DNA of 18,706 bases. Source: Amoebophrya sp. AT5.2 (Eukaryota > Sar > Dinophyceae > Syndiniales > Amoebophryaceae). The first letter of the stretch is position 1. Every line of letters begins with the position of its first letter. Where the stretch lies: NCBI GenBank assembly GCA_005223375.1, contig RXOD01004742.1, forward strand, positions 1 through 18,706. The letters run 5' to 3'. The position numbers and the translations under genes are program-made. Below, piece after piece: positions 9,701-18,000 of the stretch. Under the pieces are notes generated by a model. That model was not told the origin of the DNA. It made no database searches and saw only the letters and a list, made by a program, of their open reading frames with translations.

Positions 9701-11389
9701 CCTGGGCTCGTCGAAAAGTTTCGGACAAAGACCATCGAATTGGTCGACACCCGGCTGATCGAACAGCTACGAAAGACGGAGGACCCCTATCAGCGGGTGC
9801 GCCACTTCGAAGCGCTGGCGGCCATGTCCGAACTCTCCGACGCGCATTCGATCAAAGTCGAATGGTGTCGCCAGATCCTCCAGTCCGCGCAGAAAGAAAA
9901 CAAAAGATGGCGAGGCGAGCAGGCGCTGAATGCGCTGGCTATGTCCAGCTTCGTGTACCGCGCGCTGTGCGACGCGCTAGAAGAAAAGCGGGCGAGCCTG
10001 ATCGACCAGCTTGTGGCGCTAGAAAGCGAGCGGACGTTTTTCATGCGGGAGAGTGGCGCTTTCGCGCGGCGCGAGCCGGGCTACCTCTTCCGCGCGTATC
10101 AACGAACGCGAACGGACGAACGCGTCGACCCGACAAAAAGTGACGCTTTCGCCCTGAAAGAATGGCAGGCAGGGAAGCACTCACCAGAAAAGCAGGAGCA
10201 GTGGTACCAGCAAGCCGAAGAGATTTCGAGGGAGCTGATGCGTGAGCGGCAGATGGAGATTGATGAAACGACCAAAAAAAAGGACGACACGGAGGAAGAG
10301 ATTTTCCGACGAAAGGCAACGAAGGACTGGTGGGAGCTCGTGGTCAAGGATCTCCCCCTCCTTGCGGCGCGGATTCCCCTGCGACGTATCAGGGAGTTTG
10401 AATCTACTTTCGCGTACAACATAGAAAAGCAGGGGGAGGCTCCTCCATTGGTGGATAATTGTTGTCGCGCAACTTACGAGCACGATCTTGATGTATGTGC
10501 CCCCGAACTCCTGGCACCAGCAGGCCGCTTCTTGCATCGCGTGATGCTAAAAGACAAGCAGATGCGGCGCGACCAACGCGCGACGGAGCCGCTGATCTTT
10601 CCCGGCCTAGCGTTCGACGGTCAATTTTTTATCATTCCCTGGACACTCGGCAAACCAGCAGCCTTCGTGGGGATGAGCATCGGCTCGGAATTCGGCGTCG
10701 TCGACTTGCTTCCGTTGATCCGCGATGCGGATCCGCAGAGCAGTCGGCTTCTCTACTCCTTCGACGATCGTCTCCGTAAGCGCAGCACTTGGGCGTTTTT
10801 TTACGCCGAGATGTTGGAGAGCCCGTCTGCGTATACCGATAGCGGCGTAACCGTCCAGATAAGATTGAAGTCGCATATAGAACGCGATCTGCATCTACTG
10901 AAAGAGGACAGGGAAGAGCTCGAGGCTGAAACTGGCGAACACGTCCCGTCGCCCACAAGGGCGCAACCGCTTCGCCCGAGCGAAAGGATCAGGGGGGGTA
11001 CGATCTCTAACTGGGTGTCCCTCATGAATGCGGGCAAATTTTGCAGCGCACAGGCGTACTTGAACAGCATGCGCAATTACAAACGGCGTTTGAAATGGCA
11101 GCGCAAGATTCGCGCCGCAACACGATTGACGCGAAAAAAGAGGAAGGACCACTTGCTTGCGGATAAGATCAAACAGCGCGCGCGGGAAGTGATTGCGATG
11201 AAAGCGGCGACGGGCGCTGAGGCGGCGGTACTTGTTTATGCTTCAATCCAAATTAATGAATCCGAGGCAATGGTGACGCAGTTTCGTTCATGGATAGAAA
11301 GCTCGCTTGCGAAAAGTGAATCGCTTTCACTCATTGTGACGACCTTACTTTCGGCCTTGCTCTTGAATATAATCAACACACATCAATAA
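6791..11389 (+). CDS. Very large orphan protein, 5' part (charged, mostly helical, Lys/Ala and acidic linkers)
   Basis: No family is recognised. The frame is open from 6677, but the first in-frame ATGs are 6791 and 6866; the start is uncertain. Visible regions in order are: a hydrophobic Phe/Ala stretch and three FQGAG repeats (6977-7021, possibly intronic); a helical Arg/Glu-rich part (7050-7650); a mixed, likely folded part (7650-8270); Lys/Ala repeats (8290-8450); an acidic linker (8585-8735); KKKEKKKKSRDK (about 8727-8760); and a long helical, charged region with many Trp and Arg (8760-11230). The frame ends in a TAA at 11387. The tail after 11228 is AT-richer, opens with a GTACTT donor like those at 17477 and 17925, and ends at the AG at 11390-11391. 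Removing 11228-11391 joins this frame in phase to the frame ending at 13020, giving about 2,021 codons. I prefer that joined model. Confidence 0.75.
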   Translation: MCLCRHFAAGTDENKPPERKDSKQRMTAPSLHDLLLQALRKLQRLVFVFAFAFHSHGFAFGEGFQGAGFQGAGFQGAGASVSSAAPDALLRKVERVREQLWIERLAEATALRTKLKMEAWDAGVEIEHITQTDHEHLLLQIADAVARGALGEKMKLLDRLSRSRVISDRDWVARLAENEDGRAPRERPSGFGGPALNPDDVSEDESEDGGTRACWRRKKRGEKRSLDDIAADEMDKIRKEQEDFAAHVAPDLDSDVLRRRRTAAVLPEAVKEHVKKEIQDAWRNNSIPVLRLEIDATNLGVLLASPLSREVLKGKVGGGRTVLDPSSKFLCGLSSTQVLEETAPGVWQASERIVAPLPAAVLPSEPKHGLDGPEDTGEERASKLRGAETGKIVRVALEAFKPLLHLIFNLPPVEPSGVNHPAMKSRDNRVLIIEMMGDSGGSAIGVQRQSLSSINLWAQAAPYPVYTLPGFCTEHWGQTLGRETSKPLRDTMAPLAKVKKEEQEEAAAKAAAKAAAKAGQAGGKAANGKGKAGPKAKGKAKQQSRKNQKANHSQELGRLQLLQDAQYIDRDADIRPNPNVPLLERQDDLDPNAGDPLAGGFSWGDEDEPLEADENANEGEGADGASDPLGGQHNQAEGEGLAGDDKKKEKKKKSRDKEYYSQYSFCLSRLVNHQRRNFMLTLKNRVEAAKPHLVEIWGESRRSEFYQLRDELTDLLILHQLWDAKNGKIHYCFKDGKLIIEAKPEDDAPVAAVVDELLCLLPAVRPGSDTRWFSIGENSKLGVGFALLNKIFKGVQLGGVHVGGGDYTPAAFSTAAGSTTTAVDWGVLSHSVVIAEKAATALSASTYKTAKVERRSIDLNKTEDTRLRQRAEKFAKVSVESLTRFAPRQWDKDVSKILDDNVEGLEYHRQMRTHGLAAVLRGKAGQLWRFGREEARQEMFRWILSELQRVDPDRANFSARADKLHEIIHQPGLVEKFRTKTIELVDTRLIEQLRKTEDPYQRVRHFEALAAMSELSDAHSIKVEWCRQILQSAQKENKRWRGEQALNALAMSSFVYRALCDALEEKRASLIDQLVALESERTFFMRESGAFARREPGYLFRAYQRTRTDERVDPTKSDAFALKEWQAGKHSPEKQEQWYQQAEEISRELMRERQMEIDETTKKKDDTEEEIFRRKATKDWWELVVKDLPLLAARIPLRRIREFESTFAYNIEKQGEAPPLVDNCCRATYEHDLDVCAPELLAPAGRFLHRVMLKDKQMRRDQRATEPLIFPGLAFDGQFFIIPWTLGKPAAFVGMSIGSEFGVVDLLPLIRDADPQSSRLLYSFDDRLRKRSTWAFFYAEMLESPSAYTDSGVTVQIRLKSHIERDLHLLKEDREELEAETGEHVPSPTRAQPLRPSERIRGGTISNWVSLMNAGKFCSAQAYLNSMRNYKRRLKWQRKIRAATRLTRKKRKDHLLADKIKQRAREVIAMKAATGAEAAVLVYASIQINESEAMVTQFRSWIESSLAKSESLSLIVTTLLSALLLNIINTHQ
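6972..7043 (+). other. Candidate 72-nt intron with a length divisible by three
   Basis: A GTGAAG donor and a pyrimidine-rich acceptor (GTCTCTTCTGCAG, ending 7043) bracket 72 nt. Removal keeps the frame (phase 1 on both sides), so an ORF alone cannot tell exon from intron. The interval holds the three 15-bp repeats. It may be a retained or alternative intron. Confidence 0.35.
6977..7021 (+). repeat. Three exact 15-bp tandem repeats (GGTTTCCAGGGCGCT)
   Basis: The copies at 6977-6991, 6992-7006 and 7007-7021 are identical and would encode GFQGA three times. Exact identity suggests recent expansion. Confidence 0.85.
8305..8340 (+). repeat. Three 12-bp tandem repeats coding a Lys/Ala block
   Basis: GGCAGCGGCGAA is repeated three times in frame and encodes an AAAK-type series. 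The block begins a Lys/Ala/Gly-rich linker that resembles histone-H1-like tails in composition only. Confidence 0.8.
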
Positions 11390-11391
11390 AG
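11228..11391 (+). other. Probable 164-nt intron joining the two large open frames
   Basis: The GTACTT donor at 11228 is in phase 0 and the AG at 11390-11391 is in phase 0 for the downstream frame, which is open from 11320. The two sides then read ATGAEAA then GNASGSASSSS without a stop. The interior is AT-richer than both flanks. The weak point is the acceptor, which is AATAAAG rather than the CAACAG-type seen in the last gene. Donors at 11316 (which gives a basic tail and stop at 11450) and 11336 (phase 0) also fit. Confidence 0.55.
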
Positions 11392-13020
11392 GGCAACGCA
11401 TCCGGAAGCGCCAGCAGCTCGAGTCGGGCTGGAGACGGCGTAGGAGCTGAAGTGAGTTGCACTGGCGGCGCGGCGAGCAGTCTCTCGGTGCTGGTGGGGG
11501 GGTGCAAGCTGCCCGCTGACGAGCCCTCTTCTGACAGTAGCCGCAACGGAAACAGCAAAGAGGAGATGCGCTACGACATCTTTGGTCCTGACGAGGTGGA
11601 CGTGGACGAGCTGATTCATGATGAGGAAACAGCACGGGTGGCACTGGCAGTGGACATGGAGGACGACCTCCTCGCCGACTCCGACAGCGACAGTCTCGCG
11701 GCCCTGTTCGACGATGTCAAACGTAAGCGAAGAAGACGCTTGAGCCCGGGGTCTGCTGACGATGGTCCCGAACATGCACATGGCGGGTCCGCCTCGACCG
11801 GTGCCGCCACGTTGGGGCAACTCGCAGCCAAGGGCACTTCGGCGGCACCGATCGCGCGGGCCGGGCCTCCGGTAGCTGCGAGTAGCGGATCAGCGGCCTC
11901 CGTGGCGCCCGGGAATATCGAAGAAGTGCTCGATCCCGTGACGGGTCTTCCAGTACCGGAAGAACAAGCGGTGGCGGATGAGCTTGCCGATTTCTTCGCC
12001 GGTCCGGATCCGCCTCCGAAGGCCGCAAGCGGTCTCAGCGAGTCCGAGGGTCCAGAAGAGGACGTCTCGACTCTGTCTTCGCTGGTACTTCCAGGCACCG
12101 CGACAGCTGCGACGAGCAGTTCCATCTCGACCAGCAGCGCAAACGCTGCCAAGGTCAGCAGCGCGGCAGTCTCCTCTTCATCCTCTTCCGCAAGCAGCTC
12201 TTCGTCCTCATCCGCGGCTGCAGCTCAGCCACCAGCGCACGTCGCCCCTTCCTCATCCTCGCGCGATGTAGCGGAGCAGCAGCCCAGACAAGTGCCTGGA
12301 AAGACGAACGCTGTGTCTACAAAGCCTGCAAGCAGCGCTGCGCAGGCTCCTCTTGCTACCCCGAAGCAGGTTCAGAGGCCGCGGGGGGCGGTGCAGAGCC
12401 CGTCAAAGCTGATGGGGCTGGAGGAGTGGAAGCTGTACAAGAAGATGGTGGAGGAGATGCGATACGATACCAACGCGTCGTACGGCGGGTTTGAGATCGT
12501 GTTCAGGGGTAATACGCAGACCTTCGCGAAAGGAAAGGGGCAGGTGGCTGGGCAGACGCTTTACGCGAAGGCGATCCCGAATACGGTGGAGGGACGAGTT
12601 GCAACGAAGTTTCACGGAAACAAAAAGAAGTTCGCTGCAAGAGTATTGCTCTCTCAGGAAACTAATCTTCAAAAACAACGTGATTTTAAAGCTGGTTGCA
12701 GGCAGCGCGCAACCTCATTTCTAGAGCTGTGGGTTGCTTTTATGCGCTATGTGTCGCAGAGATTGCCATTCTGTTGTACGACGCAAGGGCTTTCGCGACT
12801 AACCCTCAAACTTCCGCTCGCGAAGAGGCGCGAGGCCTTTGAGATTGACTACCGACGTTACATTACGCCGTATGCACAGCGTGCGAGAGCAGACATGGAC
12901 GCGAAAGCTGTGCGCGAGGAGAGACAAGTAGAAGAGCTCGAAACGCTTTCGCATGAGTTGATTCCGTACTTGAACCTTTTTCCAGTGCGCTCAGACGATA
13001 GGGCCGTAGTCCGAAAGTAA
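11392..13020 (+). CDS. Very large orphan protein, 3' part (DMEDDLLA motif, basic cluster, Ser tract, basic C-terminal domain)
   Basis: If this is an independent gene, its first ATG is 11566 (484 residues). However, the frame is open and similar in composition back to 11392, which favours its being the 3' exon of the preceding frame. The order is: a Gly/Ser/Ala-rich stretch; acidic DEVDVDEL; DMEDDLLADSDSDSLAALF; the cluster KRKRRRR (about 11721-11741), a likely nuclear signal; Pro/Ala and Glu linkers; a Ser tract (12113-12215); then a likely folded basic C-terminal part from LMGLEEWKLYKKMVEEM (12409 onward) to the end. No family is recognised. The interval 12680-12724 (45 nt, GTGATT to TTTCTAG) could be another frame-preserving intron. 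The TAA at 13018 overlaps a GTAAGC donor at 13017, so further 3' exons cannot be excluded. Confidence 0.72.
   Translation, partial: GNASGSASSSSRAGDGVGAEVSCTGGAASSLSVLVGGCKLPADEPSSDSSRNGNSKEEMRYDIFGPDEVDVDELIHDEETARVALAVDMEDDLLADSDSDSLAALFDDVKRKRRRRLSPGSADDGPEHAHGGSASTGAATLGQLAAKGTSAAPIARAGPPVAASSGSAASVAPGNIEEVLDPVTGLPVPEEQAVADELADFFAGPDPPPKAASGLSESEGPEEDVSTLSSLVLPGTATAATSSSISTSSANAAKVSSAAVSSSSSSASSSSSSSAAAAQPPAHVAPSSSSRDVAEQQPRQVPGKTNAVSTKPASSAAQAPLATPKQVQRPRGAVQSPSKLMGLEEWKLYKKMVEEMRYDTNASYGGFEIVFRGNTQTFAKGKGQVAGQTLYAKAIPNTVEGRVATKFHGNKKKFAARVLLSQETNLQKQRDFKAGCRQRATSFLELWVAFMRYVSQRLPFCCTTQGLSRLTLKLPLAKRREAFEIDYRRYITPYAQRARADMDAKAVREERQVEELETLSHELIPYLNLFPVRSDDRAVVRK
11651..11676 (+). repeat. 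DMEDDLLA-encoding 26-mer, copy 2 (internal)
   Basis: This matches 5712-5737 at 24 of 26 positions in the same reading frame. Here it is internal and is followed directly by DSDSDSLAALF and a basic cluster, whereas copy 1 is C-terminal. Confidence 0.75.
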
Positions 13021-13126
13021 GCATAGTTTGCAGGTCTGAACTTGATGTGCCAGCACGTACACGATACGCAGAGGCGGCGAAGCGATTCGCGCTTCCTCCT
13101 GAGTTCCCCAGACGTTAAAAACCAAT

Positions 13127-13828
13127 GGGCTTCGCTTTTAAACGCGATGCTATGGTCGACGTTGCGAGAACAAACTTCGTATACTATAGGGCTTCGCTTT
13201 CAAACGCGGTGCTGTGGTCGACGTCAACGACCGCTGTTTGGCGTGTCAGGCACAGCCCAATCAGTACCCGAACAACGTGAGTGCCAGCCTCGTACGGATA
13301 GACCTACTTGCGCACACCCACGCAGATGACAAATGGATAGCGCGGTCCGCGCGGTCCGCGCAGCTCCCCAGGAAGCTGCAGGGACCGCGCCCCCAAGGAG
13401 GCGCGACGCCGTCGCGTGGCTCCAGCCGAGGGCCGACGGCCTTGGCCGGATGGCCAGGGCCTGGCCGCCGGCGGTCCCGGCGGCTCCGGAAACTTTGAAA
13501 AAACTTTGAAAATACTTTGAAAATACTTTGAAATCCGGCTGCCCGCGAGGCTTCAAACGGATCCCTTTTTGGTCGGCTTGAATCCACCGTGGGCCCGGGG
13601 TAGCGTTCAGGAAGGGATCCAGAAATGGTCCCGGATCTCTCCGATTTCAAAGTTTTTTTGAAGTTTCCGTGGCTCCGGCGAGAGCGATGTGGCCAGACGT
13701 CCAGACGACGTCGGGTCAAAGAAGCGTTTTTTGACGTCGACCATAGCATCGCGTTTGAAAGCGAAGCCCTAGAGTATATGCACGCTCTCGGGAACGCGAC
13801 CATAGCATGGCGTTTGAAAGCGAAGCCC
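13127..13828. mobile_element. Nested fold-back (inverted-repeat) element, possibly non-autonomous MITE-like
   Basis: A roughly 37-bp unit beginning GGGCTTCGCTTTCAAACGC and ending in TATGGTCGACGT occurs four times. Two direct copies on the left (13127-13163, 13189-13225; 62 bp apart) face two inverted copies on the right (13733-13769, about 13793-13828; 59 bp apart). Left and right units differ by only a few bases. Inside is a second inverted repeat, GGAAACTT..AAAAAACTTTGAAA (13488-13511 against 13645-13668, 22 of 24 matching). There is also a 9-bp hairpin, GGATCCCTT (13559-13567 against 13612-13620), and a GCGCGGTCC/GGACCGCGC pair (about 13340 and 13382). There is no transposase frame and no obvious target-site duplication. 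It could be a non-autonomous DNA element, a fold-back element, or a regulatory or structured region. Confidence 0.6.
13488..13533. repeat. Four CTTTGAAAA-type units in the fold-back core
   Basis: Four near-identical units of about 10-11 bp (ACTTTGAAAAT) run in tandem and form the left arm of the inner inverted repeat. Similar units occur at 1945-1971. Confidence 0.6.
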
Positions 13829-14948
13829 CTAGGTATATGACGTTTCGAGTGTTCGTTCTGTCTTGATCGAAAGCAACGCCGTCCGAGTCCACGTCTTGAG
13901 GGCGAAAGAAAGTGGTTTGCTTCTGGGTCCTGCATCGTCAGACTTCAATGGTTCGCGTTCCACTTGGCTTGGTCGATCTGGGCACAGGAAAGCAACTCGA
14001 TTATGGCTCAACTCTTCGAGCGAGTGATGGCACCTCTATTGAAGCGAGCTCCCAGACACCCACATCGATAAGTACTCAGCGGCAGCGTAGTACCATGTGC
14101 CTCATAGCGTGTAGTAGTCCGATCCAGATGCGTTCAGTCAGCAGCTTCACCCATAGCAACGCACGCTTTTCCCTCGATGCAGGTCGGTGCACCCTTGGCG
14201 TGTGCCTGAAAATAGCGAAGGTACAAACAAATTCCACCAGCGCGCCATCCGTACCCGCATAATCAAAATCCAGGTAAGAGTCGGCTTGTTATCATGCGCT
14301 TCGATTTCTAAGCAATCTCCACTTCCACTACATCCGCATACGTTTCTCGCATTGCTCGGCTGACTATCAAGCCCACACATATACTTGCACGCGGTCCAGC
14401 ATTTTCCTGCTTGTCTTAGGGGGCCGTTCGTGATTAGTTGTAGCAACATACGCGATCCATAGATACTTACACTACCCAGCTAGATATGATAAAATAAAGA
14501 CGCGAGCATGTCGTTATCTTCTCGGCCACCAGGCCGGCTCTAACGCCGGTAGCTCCTTGGCAGCGAAGCCGCTTCTTCGTTGCTGACCGGATCGTCGCAG
14601 GAGACGGCGTTCTCCACAACTACGAGCTACTACCATCCACCACAACTACGTCTTGAGTACAGCGGCGGCGCGTTCGCCGTCGCGACGCGTTGCTGCTCGA
14701 CGCTGCTGGAGTACTTGCGACTTGCGTGCAATCTGCACGAGGAAAGCTGTGGCCTTTCCGTCGGGAATTCTAAATCTTTCGTCGCCGATTCGCGTAAGGT
14801 ACCGTGATTTATTGACGATGCCACTTGTTCCTTGCCTACGTTCTCGACAGCATCGCATGCAGTTTTTAGTTTCAAACTTTCTCGACGTTTGGCCTTCGTC
14901 TTCGCTCCTCGAATCAATCGGCGCCGTGCCCTTTTTGGCGGGTGAGGG

Positions 14949-15011
14949 TTCGCCCCCCCGCGGGTTGCAGCAGCCATGTAGTGCCTCAGCCTTTCGCCCC
15001 CGCGGGTTGCA
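14949..15011. repeat. Two direct copies of TTCGCCCCC(CC)GCGGGTTGCA
   Basis: The copies at 14949-14969 and 14993-15011 differ only in C-run length (seven against five). They lie 50-115 bp before the ATG at 15062, so they may fall in its leader or promoter. Confidence 0.65.
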
Positions 15012-15061
15012 ACCGCAAGCAAAATGAAGACCGATGCTAGGATGGAAAATACATAGGTAAC

Positions 15062-18000
15062 ATGTTTGGCGGCTTCGCCGTAAAGGCCGCGAAAGCGGCC
15101 GGCAAAGCAGCCGGCAAAGCAGCAAAAGCAGCAGGCAAAGCAGCCGCGCGAACCCTCGCGGACCTCACACAGGAGGAGGCGCAGACCCCACAGCAGGTAA
15201 AGACCGTGTGGGGGAGCGTGGGCATGGACCCAAGTCCAGAAAAGGATGCAACGTACATCTTTTTGAAGCACAAGCTCGCGCAGGCCGTCGACGAGTGCGG
15301 AGGGGTGACGAAGTGCATCCAGGCATTCCACGACAACAAGCAGATGGCGTCCGTGCAGGAACTAATCCCCTACAGGAAATACACCGACCGTACCTATTGC
15401 TTTCAGTTTCAGCAGCGTCAACGCTGTGAGTCCATCCCCCTCGCTTTTTCGATTCACGCTGCCCCTAGGCCTAGTCAGTGGCTTTCAGCGTCGAGGTGCA
15501 ACGCAATAGCGTCTCTCAAATGGTTGGCTTTCGTACGTATAAGCTGTCCATCCTAGCAGCGGCCAGCATGCATTGGTTTCTATTCGCAAATCACAACAGC
15601 AACGCTGATCGCAATCTGCAGTCAAAAACAAGCGCCGCAGTTCCTGCAGGCGTTGGGCAAGAAGCTGAAGGATCTCGATCCAAATTTTTTCGCGGAGCTC
15701 GAGGTGCTTCGTTGTCTCTTAGTTATTTTCCGCCTGATTTTATCACTTTTATTTTTCTGCGCTGCATTTCCAGCGCGAGGTCGTTGACAAAGAACGAGCC
15801 CAAAAGTAAGACGGCAATGGCGCTGCAGATCGCTTTGATTGATGCAATTTTATCTATCTTGGGGCGATCACTCGGCGACTGGTAGACTCCTCTTACTTTC
15901 TAACAGGAGCGCGCGCGAATCGTCGTCAACAAGCTCACCGTGAACAACAGGAAGGGGGTGGAGGCAGCGACGTGGTCGAGCGTCGACACCATCATCAAGG
16001 CGCATGAGGACGTGCTGAGGGAGCATCTGAAAGATGGAGTCCAGGCCTGGAGTCCGGGTGGCACCCCTGCGCCAGCAGCTGCAACTTGGGACGTGGAAAG
16101 AGAGGCTTTGCTTTGCGTGATGGCGTGCATCATACAAATCATCGCATGCAAGCAGTTTGCATGCCTCGACTTCGAGGGGATCAAGGACTGGTATCGGTGA
16201 AGCCTTACTTACAGGCGCCGGCTTTTTGCTTTGTTGTGAATCGAACCGACGCGACGTGTTCATTTGCCAAACTTCTAATCCACGACGCAGACACTGCTAT
16301 GGTGGGCGATTCTTCTCTACCAATAAGTGATGAAAGAATTTCCGCATTCGACAGCTTTGATAGGGACACATCAAGAAACGAATCTCACGCCATTCAGGTT
16401 TCGGCTGAACCTGAAGTACGTTTCCCTCAGCACGTGTCTCCAGGCATTCAAGCGCATGGTAATCGACCCCAACGCGACGATCGAGGCCGTGCAGAGGGAC
16501 GTGTACAACGACCAATTTATTGAGGACAGCCGGCCGATCCCCGGCGAACGTGGTTCGAGTGACGCGTGGGAATTATGGGAGGCGGTGAGGCCGGTAAGCG
16601 CTCGTATAACGTGGGAAGCACAAGCAGAATTTTAATTTCACAATACATAGCTCTCTACTTCTTGTCATGGATGAGTTTAAGGTCGCCAGGCAGTCTATCA
16701 GCCTTGCTTTGTATCAAAAAAATTAACAACAGATCCTCCACAAGACGATCATGGCAGGCAAGGTCGATCAGCACGCGGCGTGGCTCGTCAAGTTCTGGCG
16801 TGAGGGCACGGTGGACCCGGAAGCAGAATGGATGCACCTCGACATGGTGGATGTCGTCGGCGCACTCTTTAAATTCGCACGCGATCGCCAGAGCAGCTTT
16901 TTCCAACAGACGTGCTTCACGGAGAACTGCAGAGCGATGCCTGCGGGCGCTGCGGTCGCTACGGATCGAATTGAGGCGCTGATCGTCAAGCTGCGGAAGA
17001 CAATCCGGCCGGTAAGTCCTTGGCTGATCAGCTTGGTGGATGATAGGTAGATAAAAGCACGACGCGTTCGAGGTGGGCGTCGTCCTTTCGAATAAATCCC
17101 TATCTCTGCTCGGTTGTGCGAAAGTTAGAGCTTAGTTAGAGACTCAGTGAGGCTCTTCGCCTACAGCTTACTATGTCGCTCGATATCGATGTCGCCGACC
17201 TGGACCTCTACGCACCATGACGGGCAGGAGTCGCGCACGAAAACAATTTCATCAGGGCTACACGGTGGGTAACAAAATTTCGGTGGTGTTGTGGAGCTGG
17301 TGTTATGGATACGAGCAGTACTTCATCAACCACCACAAAGAATCCGAGTCGCTGAGCGTTCGGATCGAGCTCGAACTGGAAACGGATTTCGACACCGTCA
17401 TGGACGACTTGATAGGCTCGGTGCAGAAACTCTGCACAAATCTGACCGACTCCACGCAAGCTGCGCCGCTGCCGGCGTACTTATATATTTTTCAACAGAA
17501 GCGCTTCTGCAATTGCATCTCAGCAGATGGCTCAATTCATTGCGTTGCACGTAGCCTATCTTCCCCGCCGACGCATTGAGATGTTGCTACCCACCAAAAA
17601 ACATCACACAGGGAGCCGGCTATTATGACGAAGCTGGAAGAGTACAAATTCGCCCACGAGGAGTGGCTGACGCTCACGGCCCCGTTGGAGTTCAACGAGA
17701 AAAAAGCCGTGTCGTTCCAGATTTTGACGAAGCTTTCGGCTTCGGTGGGCGAGATGGCGCGCGGTGTGTACGTGAAGGACAACACGGGAGCGGTGGAAAT
17801 CCCCTCGGGCGTCTTCAGAGCGAAGGCCATCTTCGACGGTATCGTGTCGGGCGAACACAAAGAACCGTGGACGTTGATTGTGAAGGAGCACGCAATCCGC
17901 TGCACCCAATTCAAGAACCTCGGGGTACTTTCCTTCTGATTCATTGCTAAGAAAGCTGTTAGTTTGACATCCCGTGGTCGAGATGGATTTCTAATTCTTT

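Larger units (their letters stand above)
13021..15061. other. 2-kb gap with a fold-back element and no supported gene
   Basis: The region between the large gene and the eight-exon gene holds the nested inverted repeat (13127-13828). After it comes AT-richer sequence to about 14520, then GC-rich sequence with two C-run repeats (14949-15011). A frame at 14580-14807 has some protein character but no ATG. Any promoter of the next gene should lie here, but I see no clear element. Confidence 0.55.

Noticed and set aside
13261..13935. 224-codon minus-strand frame across the fold-back element
   Set aside because: It is composed of the inverted repeats and A-rich tract read backwards (FKVFSKFFQSF-like), with no domain; it follows from the repeats being free of stops.
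14580..14807. 75-codon frame ending at SRKVP
   Set aside because: No ATG start, and no upstream or downstream exon joins it in phase; it could be a fragment but cannot be supported.
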